DNA of 64,000 bases, taken from positions 11,747,755-11,811,754 of the forward strand of contig OV121091.1 in assembly GCA_921293015.1 (NCBI GenBank), read 5' to 3'. The translations under genes were made by a program, and so were the position numbers. The notes below the pieces were generated by a model. It was not told the DNA's origin, did not search any database, and saw only the letters and a list, made by a program, of their open reading frames with translations. This document shows positions 36,001 through 44,900 of the stretch, one piece after another; the stretch's first letter is position 1; each line of letters starts with the position of its first letter. Source of the stretch: Phorcus lineatus (taxonomy: Eukaryota > Mollusca > Gastropoda > Trochida > Trochidae).

Positions 36001-38997
36001 ATACGTAGTATACAGTTTAATATCTTTGAACATTTAAATTTCTCATTTCATTATCATAATTGACAATTTATAAAGAACCAATAAAACCATCATTATATAC
36101 AGATTAAACGAATAACGTTATAATTTTAAATATCCTACACTTCCACTACGATGTACAAGTATTTCCTATTTTATAGCAGTCTGCGCCTCGTGGCAGCACC
36201 AAGTGATATTGCATCCAACGGGTTTAAGAAATCAAGCAATAGAACGCGTGATATAACACGCAATTTTAACAAAATAGCAACTTCATTTTAAATAATCAAG
36301 ACCACAGAATAACGTTGGGTCAAACATGAAACCTGCAAGCATCGACTGGAATTAGTGAACCATGGGTGGTGCTGCGCTGAAATACAGTGTAGTATTGCAC
36401 ATACAAACCTTACTGCGAGTAGAACAATTCTCCACTGACAAAGTTGCAGAAACCCTAGCGAGATTCGAACCCCAGACCTCTTGATCCGCAGCGGAACGTG
36501 CTACCTATCCCGACCCGTATTTCCTTAAAGGCACTAGTGCACGCTTTTACGGTTTAAATTGGCTATTTTAAGGTTTACGAGGACTTGTGCATTCACTTAA
36601 ACTTTCTATCGATGCAATGAAATACTGAACATTCTTTACAATTTACCTGCAATCAACAATGAAAACGTTAAGACAGCCGCTGTCGGCTTGGACATATAAA
36701 AATCTATGGTAAGCTGTGCACAAAACGGATAAATTATTGACACTTGGAAACGGCTGAACTAGTACTGTGTTCAGCTATTGAATTTACCTAAACTCTGAAC
36801 TGAGAACAAATTATGAAATATGTTTTATGAAAGCAATGTTGTAAATTAACCGATTTAATAACACAGTATTGGCATTGTTATTAGATTGGCCATAGCGGCT
36901 GCCGTTTCCGCTTTTCTGGTTATGAGCAAAATCTTCATATTTCCGATATCGTAGTTCATGCGGATTTAATGTAACGTAACATCAAATACTTCCGGCCTTT
37001 TAAAATCCACTTCACTACCTGAATACGTAAATATTTGTTAAATAACTTACGAGGTAGATTAGTTCAGTGAGGATAGTGAGTAATATCGAGAGATATGCAG
37101 TACCTGTGCATTCGTTGTGTTTACGTAACATTGGCGTGCACTAGTGCGTTTAAATATATTTATGAAATGAATCCTGGCACCTATGTATCGGGTGGCAGTA
37201 AGAGCGACTAGGTCCCTCCACATATACACCTGTGTCCTGTTTTCCATGTCGGTGAAGAACGAGGAAGGATTGCCCATAATCTCGAACCCAGGCTTCAGTC
37301 CGTTCACATGTAGTAAAGCTATCATCTTGTCCAGATTTCCGAAGTCGTAGTTAGGATGACCATTTGTAACACTGAATCAATGTCATTTAAAACAGTTCGA
37401 ACTTAACACTAAAAGCGTCCCTGGATCTGATTTCTTTTCCTTTATTTATAATATTTATAATTCAGCCAATCAGCAAAGATGATAGAATATCGACTTTGAC
37501 TGTTATTGAAGGTAAAGGGTTAGAATCAGTAATAAATTAAGCTCACAGATATTATTTGCAATTGAATACATCGAGTTACGTAAAAAAAACAATGGAAACT
37601 TAGAGTGAAACAGGAGCGGATAAGCGAGTTTAAAGACCAACAAAATCAGAATATTTTCAAGATTAATATTTGTTATGCTGCTTAATATTTAAAACATTAT
37701 CATGATAAAATATATTTTTTCGGGGTAGAGAAATAATAAGTAAACCTAGCAGGCTAAGATGTATGGTTTTTTTTATGAAATATCTTTTAATGATCTAGAT
37801 TAATGTACTGAAGTATGTCAAATGCATATGACAAATTCCTCTCCATTAATTGAAGGCATGTTTCTATACATAATTTAAAGTCTATGGATAATCTTCTTGA
37901 AGAAGCGATGACTCAGTTCCTAAGATATTTACCTGTGCAATTTGACAAGATCAAATAGCCAGTGTATTCGCACCTGTTCTATAGCTGTGTGCGGCAGGGC
38001 TCCTATATAGGCCAGGTTTTGTTCCATGTCAGCGCTCAACATGTATTTTGCTGCTTTCTGGTGAGGATCGGGAGGACTTGAAAGAAGTTTGCAAAAGTTA
38101 AATGACATTCGAAAAGATTGTTATTGCCATTAAGTTTAATTTTGTAAATAATTTCTTATGACTGATAGGGCATATTGTCTCAAAACCAGATTAAGACATA
38201 TTTTGTAACTTATATTTGAATTAATAATTTCCCATGCATATATTATCAAACATCGTTATTCGCTTTAATCATAAGTTCATTATACATGTACATCCCATTT
38301 CAATCAGATTTCATTAAAACAATGTCATTTTCTTCATTACTGGATTTGAATATTTAGTCGATCCGATTTCTCACTAACAACAAATGTTTGAAAATTACTA
38401 ACTCTTCAGGATAGAACAGAAAAACAATTTTCTGAGACTCGGATCATTTTTCATGAACGTTCATTTAGGCCATGAGTGCAAGATTCAAATTTGTGTAAAA
38501 TTTCAATACCCCCACCACCCTTGTCTATTCTGACGGACATGCATTGGAATGTCACTCTTGAGCACGAAAGGTAATACTTTGTAAATGAATATGAGATAAC
38601 GGATGAGACACAGGAGGAGACATTGGAAGAGATATGCATGAGACATTGGATGAGATATTGGATGAGATATTGGATAAGACGTTGGATAAGACATTGGATG
38701 AGAATGCCCAGAACAAACAAGAATCCTGTATTATGTTAATGAATATGAGACATAGGATGACAAATTGGATAAGATGTGGATGAGACATTTAATGAGACAA
38801 TGGATGAGACATTAGATGAGACATTAGATTGGACCGCCAAGAACAAACCAGAATCCCGTGCTTCTCCAGAAATGGTCCAATGGTCCAACCACATCCCAGG
38901 AGTTGAACTTTAACTCGATGGTATTGCCCTGTTCAACGCAATCAGAGTACACAACGGTCAAAGGAAGCAGAAACGCTAATACACAAAGGACTTCCAT
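19872..38997 (-). CDS. IDUA: Alpha-L-iduronidase, complete 15-exon gene
   Basis: Lysosomal GH39 hydrolase that removes non-reducing terminal L-iduronate from dermatan and heparan sulfate. Exons, all in phase: 38849-38997, 37933-38076, 37181-37371, 35729-35824, 34969-35171, 34555-34655, 33951-34029, 33315-33561, 32762-32846, 28790-28896, 27841-27965, 26857-26988, 25681-25757, 20351-20466, 19872-19969. They total 1950 nt, 649 residues; the human enzyme has 653. A signal peptide ([18 protein letters not shown]) follows the ATG at 38997. The TIM barrel carries the acid/base glutamate E179 ([10 protein letters not shown]) and the nucleophile E296 ([12 protein letters not shown]). Residues about 555-649 form the fibronectin III-like C-terminal domain, ending YSEVIKY. 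Introns contain MITEs, SINE pieces, minisatellites and, in intron 13, a DIRS element. No frame defects seen. Confidence 0.95.
20069..20228. repeat. Minisatellite, about 35-bp unit, five copies (IDUA intron 14)
   Basis: Imperfect tandem units built on TTCACAT..AGG(C/G)GGACAGTCAGCCGATCA. One unit is shortened to about 27 bp and the last two carry an AAGGGGGACAGTC variant. Non-coding, inside the intron between exons 14 and 15. Confidence 0.7.
20674..20750. repeat. DIRS inverted terminal repeat (3' side)
   Basis: 77 bp that match 25190-25266 inverted with two mismatches, from AGTGTTATCTCCC to CAGCTCATGGCC. The unpaired outer extension 20597-20673 is the part copied into the ICR. Confidence 0.93.
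21065..21183. repeat. DIRS internal complementary region
   Basis: The left part (21065 to about 21145) is complementary to the outer left end of the element (20597-20680). The right part (about 21146-21183) is complementary to the outer right end (25260-25299). They meet at an AATT. One mismatch is visible (CTCCGTGTG against the complement of CACAAGGAG). The recombinase stop codon lies inside the ICR at 21181-21183. Confidence 0.93.
21181..22371 (-). CDS. DIRS tyrosine recombinase
   Basis: Open for 396 codons. A core-binding region at about residues 90-160 ([18 protein letters not shown] ... [11 protein letters not shown]) precedes the catalytic domain. Visible catalytic residues of the R..HxxR..Y set are the arginine in [10 protein letters not shown], the H-x-x-R in [11 protein letters not shown] and the tyrosine in FGKFYYRP. 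The enzyme would insert the circular element by recombination at the AATT core. The first 120 or so codons overlap the methylase-like pol tail in another frame, so the true start may lie downstream of 22371. No internal stop: this is the only fully intact enzymatic domain of the element. Confidence 0.9.
   Translation of the reverse strand: MPCEIEKRGGRDGVGSSSVAGTNLVPPSVGDGECSSNPVTNNSESTDIPSRGETPYDRAKITLPGRLENIRKPSKTNELSKRGADLHEKAWRPGTQAAYKSAWGQWVRWCDTQQADPIQAPIPTVIEYLTYLYDKGLRYPTINSHRSAISKNHELVGGIKIGQTPLVCEHMRAIFNERPPVPKYHCTWDVDQVLNTMKDWGENENLSDKALTQKLAMLLALTSAGRSSEIQQLDVRFMSKRVDKITFELTKRTKTCKPGKYRKDMEFSRFPDDETLCVVQCIETYLKRTRLWREMSDGVSRHNLLISFVKPHAQVKPCSVARWLREVLTESGVDTDFTPHSTRAASTSKALRQGVSVQDILKQANWSNQSTFGKFYYRPIKGSSFQSAVLSKLALN
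21993..22406 (-). pseudogene. DIRS pol C-terminal methylase-like segment, out of frame with RNase H
   Basis: From the YAFPPF motif at 22403 the frame reads [17 protein letters not shown], then [20 protein letters not shown]. This is the tail that follows RNase H in DIRS polyproteins, with the PP-containing motif of the methylase-like domain. It is one frame away from the RNase H ORF, which ends at 22376. The stretch that should lie between the two, with the usual DLFAS and WRPDP motifs, is absent, so a deletion that is not a multiple of three probably joined them near 22405-22410. The frame is also open far upstream (to 23807), but that part is a shadow of RT and RNase H. Confidence 0.75.
22376..23998 (-). 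pseudogene. DIRS reverse transcriptase and RNase H, two in-frame stops
   Basis: One reading frame holds RT and RNase H. RT runs from MSFVQDLVE at 23998 and shows [17 protein letters not shown], the KIDLKDAYF block, [12 protein letters not shown] and the catalytic YLDD. A TAA at 23144-23146 follows GFVIDSR. RNase H then shows [13 protein letters not shown], the glutamate in [21 protein letters not shown] and the ADWQSRN block. A TAG at 22781-22783 interrupts it. Synthesis of a full pol would need two readthroughs, so I call it a pseudogene. The same frame is continuous with gag upstream across a TAG at 24110-24112. Confidence 0.88.
24110..25057 (-). CDS. DIRS gag-like protein
   Basis: 315 codons from the ATG at 25057. 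The N-terminus is acidic and serine-rich ([18 protein letters not shown]). The middle is helical and without zinc knuckles, as usual for DIRS gag. The C-terminus is basic ([13 protein letters not shown]) and Q-rich. After the TAG at 24110 the same frame continues with a glycine-rich stretch ([17 protein letters not shown]) directly into the RT ORF, so the TAG is either the gag stop or a nonsense change within a gag-pol frame. Confidence 0.78.
   Translation of the reverse strand: MASPLPCQQTNDGGQKHVGEKVDMNSNQIASQSEEQKQSSDSEVNVDDLESDDEPDRRSFLTDRRVNHNAASTTGSTSTPSHSRFDPTMLTNANKCTFNDEMYKYIERQFNIFIEDKVIQDSILDDCPIPEGTTFQIKEMDGIIHSLLEQRGISMEKGPDKGLQSIQSRLMRVMGPLGSLYNLLEHSRVNGADIDFDLVSQLVEKAICCTGQVNIAINYNRRLAILSKLTKDVKKSKSILRKNAAAIEQSDDQLFGNGFRKTLKEMGKNRREAKDVIDALQPPSKKPKFVLKPKFTTQTQAQPQKTQFLGGNFKT
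25190..25266. repeat. DIRS inverted terminal repeat (5' side)
   Basis: Inverted partner of 20674-20750: GGCCATGAGCTG to GATAACACT. The outer extension 25267-25299 ends in GAAATGAAATT and is complementary to the right part of the ICR. It lies upstream of gag, so it should contain the element's promoter. Confidence 0.93.
27185..27345. mobile_element. Near-perfect palindromic MITE (IDUA intron 11)
   Basis: Two arms of about 75 bp, for example TTTGTCGAATACAGTGTTTA and its complement, meet at a short centre CGAGTGGCGCAGCCACGAG. The whole unit folds on itself. No coding capacity. Family not recognised. Confidence 0.75.
27464..27526. repeat. Two tandem copies of a 32-bp palindrome-containing unit (IDUA intron 11)
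   Basis: TGACGATATATTATATCGCT occurs twice, 32 bp apart. The core CGATATATTATATCG is itself a palindrome. Intronic; no function apparent. Confidence 0.6.
28120..28423. mobile_element. MITE, copy B (IDUA intron 10)
   Basis: A diverged copy of the element at 6624-6963: ends CATCCT..ATCAGCGTATATGAATCCGC and complement, and internal blocks shared with copy A such as ATTTAACCAGCCAATGAGACG and AATAACAGG. It has several internal deletions. No target duplication is obvious here. Confidence 0.72.
28925..28986. repeat. Tandem duplication, 30-bp unit, two copies
   Basis: CATAATTCTTACTTTCTAAT and the following TTCATCCAAA are repeated perfectly. The pair sits 28 bp from the acceptor of IDUA exon 10, in the intron, in the zone where the branch point should lie. 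Confidence 0.75.
30985..31210. repeat. Minisatellite, about 21-bp unit (IDUA intron 9)
   Basis: Degenerate units of the type AGTAAATGCTTGGTGATCCGA. The clearest copies are at 31130-31205; more diverged ones extend to the left. Intron 9 (28897-32761) has no other gene-like content. Confidence 0.65.
32375..32530. repeat. GAT/AAT microsatellite plus SINE tail fragment (IDUA intron 9)
   Basis: A short GAT run (32377-32402) and AAT-rich tract are followed by CATGCTCAAAGCGC at about 32508-32523. That motif and its AAT-rich border are shared with the 3' end of the SINE at 47946-48273, in minus orientation. The head of the SINE is missing. Confidence 0.5.
33030..33082. repeat. GAT microsatellite (IDUA intron 8)
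   Basis: About 13 consecutive GAT triplets, flanked by interrupted GAT/GGT tracts from 32950. Non-coding. Confidence 0.85.
36328..36520 (-). mobile_element. SINE fragment, second family (IDUA intron 3)
   Basis: On the minus strand a tRNA-like head with a B box (GGGGTTCGAATCTC, about 36463-36476) is followed by a body matching the copy at 52215-52508: ATCAAGAGGTC, and further on the complement of GAACCATGGGTGGT. The A box is partly lost. Inserted in an IDUA intron in the same orientation as the gene. Confidence 0.65.
38580..38835. repeat. 12-bp minisatellite with embedded copy of the exon 1 end (IDUA intron 1)
   Basis: Units of the type ATGAGACATTGG, many diverged, fill the first part of intron 1. 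At 38703-38726 a stretch resembling the last bases of IDUA exon 1 and its donor (38836-38862) is embedded. A start-side motif AATGAATATGAGA also occurs twice (38586, 38738). Together this suggests a duplicated block of about 150 bp. Confidence 0.65.
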
Positions 38998-41905
38998 TTG
39001 CGTATTCCAAGTTCAGTGTGCGATCTAGTTCGAGGTCACCCCTTATCACAATATTCCAATGCTTATCGCTGTTTACACTTTTGATCTCATTCATTGGTAG
39101 TTTGTCGACAAATCTGAATAACAGTAAACCTTTGAAAGGGTGTCACATTTTGTAAAGAATAAGTTCTAGGTTTTAATTAATATTTAATGAAATTTTCGAA
39201 TATTTACATCACGTCTATTTGTGAAAGGAGGTTGAAAAACGTATATCTTCGGAAATGTTTTCAATAATAAAAACACTGGGATTATATTCTTTCGCAAACA
39301 GCACAAACGAATTGTAGCCAGTTTTTAATTGATATGTCTTGAAAATTTCAAATTGATTTCAAATGAATTTAATTATTTGAATACTTAATCTAATGTATAA
39401 TTGATTGGTATATAGTACCGTAAATCGTAAATTATTTTAGAAGTGTAATCACTTAATAATAATAATGATTACAAATAAACGTTAACTAGGAACTAAAAGC
39501 CAAAGTGTAGAGTTTTGTAAAATTTAGTGAGGTGATATGTGGTTTCGCTTGTAAGAGTATTTTACTTATACCACGGCTGCTAGTATTGTTGCAGCCGTGA
39601 ATAAGTATGACATAAAGCAAACTTGACGGTTCAAATGATGACTAGACAACCTCATACGAATGGTAAGTATTGCAATTAAGTGTTGTGCTTTGAATAAAAA
39701 AAAAAAAAAAATGTTACTTTCAAACGCAGACAATCTGTAAGAAACATGTAATATTAGTACATAGTTCCCCACAACGAGTTTATTGTTCAAATGCATATTT
39801 GCATAATCTAATGGGATGTTGCAAGTAAGCTGATGTAATTTTTTCAGGAATATTTGGAAGTTATTTACTTGTTACAATCATTTTCTTTTGTTCCTCAGTA
39901 TGAACAGCAAAAAGGAGAAAACTTCACGTGACTTTAACAATACATCTTTATTTTCCATTTGTTCACCACAAGTGCACTTATGTCACTTAAACGCAAATGA
40001 TATTATTTGAAAATGGCAATAAAAAATACAGCGGAAACTATATTCTAAACGGCTTCAAAGATGATATGTTAAAGGTAAGCGGGATTAACAGCAGGATATG
40101 ACGAGTGAAAATCAAATGGAAAGACAAATACTGAAGTTGATTGTTTAGAAGCGTGCATTGATCTCTTTATATAAAGAACAAAACCGGAGTGATTGTGTTT
40201 GGTGCTTGGATTTGTAAGTGCTTTATCAATTAAAAGGATGTAAGCTTCTTCAACTTCACAATGCATTTCAATATATCATGAATAAAGTTTCATCACTTTG
40301 AAATATATATTTTTCAGAAAAGGGCATTGCGCCAAAAAAGCACGCTTAGTAGAAAACTACTTGAACTTGACCAATGATATTTCCTTTGTAAAAGCAAATT
40401 TTCCCTTTGTCTGTAAAAGAAATGCACTGAAACAATCGAGGTCTTATTTTGTAAATTGATTTAATATTTTTAATCGAACATTCAGTGTTTCTCAGTAGAG
40501 AAAAAGCGATGATTGAAAACACACTGTTGTATTTTGTAAGACTCTATATAAACACATTCCAGCGGTAACGTTTTAAATCGGAAATTTACATTGTGATCAT
40601 TGAAACACAAAAGCAGTCGATGCAACATAACTCAAGTTAACAATAACATCGTTTTTATTTTGAAAGTCCATTCAGTGAAAAACGAAAACAAAAGAGAAGG
40701 AAAAGCAATTTTTCAAATGTTTTCAACACAAACAGGCGGATTGACTTTTACTTTCAATGCCTCCACAATAGGATGCAGCATACTTCAATCAATTAGTGTT
40801 GCCATCAAAACATTTGAGATAACTTGAGATTTTGAAAGGAGTATTTCAAAATGATTGACAAATGCACTATGCAAAGATCCGAAAAAGTAATGTAAGGAAG
40901 ACGATAAGGGTATTTTGGATGTAGTTTTATTCACTTGAATTTTAATCTGTTTATGTGAACGAGGGGTGATAAATAAGTAGTGACTCCAGGCTGGAAATCA
41001 ATGACGCACAATGGCACCACGCTCCAAATGTCCACTGTACTGTACTTCAATACAACTTCAGTCCATTCACAAACATTTCTTAAAGTTAAGTGGGGTCTGT
41101 TCTAAAGTCATACCATATCGTGTTGTACGCTGCATAAAACATATGACATTGAAGCAACTAACGAAGATATGGTTGAGACATCCGGGCATACTATGCGACC
41201 GTCAAACGAGCGTGGCCGAAACTGCACTTAAGATCAAAAACGTCCTTGTCTAAACATTGGCTTCACCAAATTAATACAAGAATTATCTGAAAATTAGTGA
41301 CCTACGATTTTACAAACTAATTGTATATATGTGTATAAAACAAAACTGACAGATGTTTAGTGTTAGTTGCCAAGTTTACACAACCATTTCATTTGAATAG
41401 CCCTGGTTCCACCTGTCCAAAAACTGATTGTATATAAGTTTATAAAGCAACATTGACCTCATATTCAATGTTAGTTACCCTGTTTACACAACCACTTTTC
41501 TAATAATTTCTAATCTCTACTAAGGGTATTTTTATAGCGCACATATCTACACCGAAAGCATGCTCAAGGCGCTCCCTGCATTATTACCCTGGTCTAACCC
41601 AAGATGCCGATTACATTTTCAATAAAGTCTCTCTCAACTCGTGTCTCAGTGTGGGCCAGGGACTTACCCTTGAACTCTTAGTTAATACAGCAATGATCGG
41701 GTAACCCATCCATCCCACGAGACACGTCAGATGTTGCTGAACTTCACTGTTAGCGGTCATTTCAAATGGACATTTTCTTCGCAGGTGTGTAGTCATCGTC
41801 TTATAATGTACGTTAAACATTCGAATAGCTGTTTTCCACCTAATTATAATATGTGTATAAAGCAACACTGGCCCGATGTTTAGTGTAAGTGTTCAAGTAA
41901 CATAT
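38998..41905. other. Intergenic between IDUA and lectin gene 1
   Basis: No gene seen. The IDUA promoter should lie just above 38997; there is no obvious TATA box. A fragment at 39546-39600 (GCGGCTGCTAGTATT-type, partly self-complementary) matches the 3' tail of the SINE at 52215. The plus-strand ORFs at 40600-40827 and 41011-41253 have no recognisable domain. Confidence 0.5.
41525..41590 (-). mobile_element. SINE 3' tail fragment
   Basis: On the minus strand it shares AGGGTAATAAT, GCGC..GAGCATGCTTT and a TATGTGCGCTATAAAAAT block with the 3' part of the SINE at 48190-48273. The upstream sequence does not match the same SINE body, so it may belong to a related family. Confidence 0.5.
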
Positions 41906-44900
41906 TTATACAACTACTTCACAAATGGACATGTGCTTCGCAGTAGCGCAGTCTTCGTCCAGCCATCCTTTGTGTGCATGGTCATACACTATACAGCCAT
42001 TTATATCCGGTTCGTTGGGAAGCCAATGGGGATTCACCACTGGCGTATCGTCCGCCCACATGAAGGCATTGTGAGAGGAACTGTATTTGCCCCCGATATG
42101 AAACAGGGAGCCAGATAGTCCTAGATGATAAGAAATAGTAAAGAAATATTAATTTTTATTTGGAAATTTTGCTATGACAAATTTATTCAAATGACGCTTA
42201 ATTAAAAAAAGCCTTTCTTTGTTCAAATCAATGTATATTTCAACCAGCCATGTTTTACCAATATATCTTAAAGTTATTAGTTGATTTGATATAAATGCAA
42301 GTTTAGTTTTTAAGATTATAACTATAAACAATTTTTGTTAAACTTACATCATCGATACAATAATTAACAATTACACATGTATCTTATCTTATCTTGTTTT
42401 TTCCATTTTGTTTTATATCTAGTAGCATTTCGAGTATCTAGTTTATACTAGAAAATAAACATATAACCAATCGGAAGGACACCAGGAACGCCGGTTTTTC
42501 GAACGTTCCCAGCTTCATGTCATTTATTATAGTAATTAAAAATACATATAGGTATATTCGGTAAATAATTATTTCTTCACCAAAAAACAATTTAGACCGA
42601 GGAGTAAGTTAAGTATTGGTATCACGGTCCATAAAATCACTTTTGAAAGGCGTCGTTCATTGCACATCTAACTTGGATTGCATCCTATCAGGCTTCACTA
42701 TTTCTAGCCCAGGAAATGCTCGAATTGAAACAGAGGTAAGTGTTTTTAGACTTGAGCTACCTCTGAATGTTGTTTGATTACCTTCATTCAAAATGTAGTA
42801 ATACAGCATCTTCCACTTCATGGGCGATTCAATGATGACCAGATGACCACCGTTATACCTACACCTGTAGTCGTGGTCAGCATGTAGGCCAGAGACTGTC
42901 CACACCTTGATACACATCGGTACAGTGGTGTCGTAGTGATAATTAGATGGACATGCTGAAATACATACAATTACATTTAATCCTTAATGTAAGATTTTTG
43001 CAAAAACATTTTATCACTTAATTTGTATAGGATCAGAAACAATTTGAATATTACAAGATCAGCTTTGGTAGAATGTGTACATTAGGAAAGGCATTTTTTA
43101 CAATCAACATACTCTTGATGTATATTTATTGAAAATAAAAGCCACGTCATCCTAACCCTGGTACAGCTGCTGAAAACAAGGTTTTTTTTCATTATTTCCT
43201 ACGTAGAATCAACCTTTTTTGCAATTTTGACAGAGTCAACAATTCTCAACGGAAAATCTAGGAGCATATAGAATATCTGGGCAAAACGTTTGGACCAATA
43301 TGTTAAAGGGGAAGTATCACATTTGTTTAATTAAATAAATGGATTTCACGTAAACGAAAAGAAATGTTACCAAGTGTGAGATAATGTTTTAAAATCAAGT
43401 CTATGATCATCTGAGATATACTGAATCTTTCTCTGTCCCAAATGATTAAAGATGTACACACAAAATTGGTCTCAAGTGGTTTTTGCTTGTTTTTTTGTTA
43501 AAATTGTCTCCAATGACCGAATAAAGTAACGAGATGCTTGACCTTCTGATAAATAATACATTTGCCCTAAAGCAAAATTTAATTTGGCAGAGTTGAAGAA
43601 ATCAAATTTTCATTCAGAGTGCTACTGCCTATTTGACGGTTCATATCAAGACTACGTATACATGGTACATTATATATAGTATGCTGGGGACAATTTTTGC
43701 AAATTCAGGAAAATTTATCTTTGCGCTAATACAAGTGCCGATGAGGTGCATTTGTAAGTTCCATATAAACTCTACTGTTTATTACTGCAATCTAAAGCTA
43801 ACCCTACATCATAACGTACTGTCATTGTTGCTGCTAAATATGATTTAATAAGAAATCAAGAATGATCGATATTTGATATGCCCACACCATTTCCATGCTT
43901 TTTTTATATCCGATCTTAACACTAATCAAGGGGAATTTCCCCAAAATTCCGAATCGTACCCGCATAGGCCTTTAACAAAATACAGCCTCAATGAAATGAA
44001 CCCCATTTTTTAATTGCAAAAAAAAAATCCACGTGTTTATGAACCGATCATATTGTATAAAAATAATAAAAACTACGACATGTTCTCACGAACATGATTT
44101 TTTGCAAAGCAGCAATCAATGAAGAAAATTATAATTAACCTATTCAAACACGTGCCTAATTACAATTATGTTAAGATGACAAACAGTTTATTGTTACTGT
44201 TTGTAAAGGTGTATATTGTTTTTAAGCATTGCCTTACAGCTTTATTTATACTGCGAACTTTTCAGGTATGCAAATTTGCTCAAGGTAGTAGTCATACACT
44301 CGTGCAAAATAATTATGATAATATTGATAATAATAAGCAGGAACCAAAAATATATGTCTACAAATGTGTAAGCTTTTAGTAAACAAACATGTCTTTACCT
44401 GGTGCAGCTGTTGTTGTAGATGTAATTGTTGTTGTAGGCGTTGTTGTTGTTGTGGAAGTAGTTGTTGTAGTTGTTGTGGGAGTAGTTGCTGTAGTAGTTG
44501 TGGGAGTAGTTGTTGTAGTAGTTGTAATTGTAGTAGTTGTTGTGGGAGTAGTTGTTGTTGTTGAAGTTGTTGTAGTAGTTGTTGTAGTAGTTGTTGTGGG
44601 AGTAGTTGTTATTGTGGTAGTTGTTGTGGAAGTAGTTGTTGTTGTTGAAGTTGTTGTGGGAATAGTTGTTGTAGTAGGAATAGTTGTTGTTGTCGTCGTC
44701 GTTGTTGTTGTAGTTGTTGTTTCAGCTTTCATCTTAACCACCCAGCTATAAACGTAATGCTTTGTGTTCTCATTCTTGGTTGCATTTACAGGACTGTGCA
44801 TAGGAACTTTATTAAGACAACACTTCAGCGAGTCTTCGTGGAGGAATATACTATTGCATTCCTCATGCCGAGAACAGATTTTCAGACAGTCCACGTTACT

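Noticed and set aside
44389..44751. Valine-rich and cysteine-rich plus-strand ORFs
   Set aside because: They are antisense readings of the threonine-coding trinucleotide tract of lectin 1.
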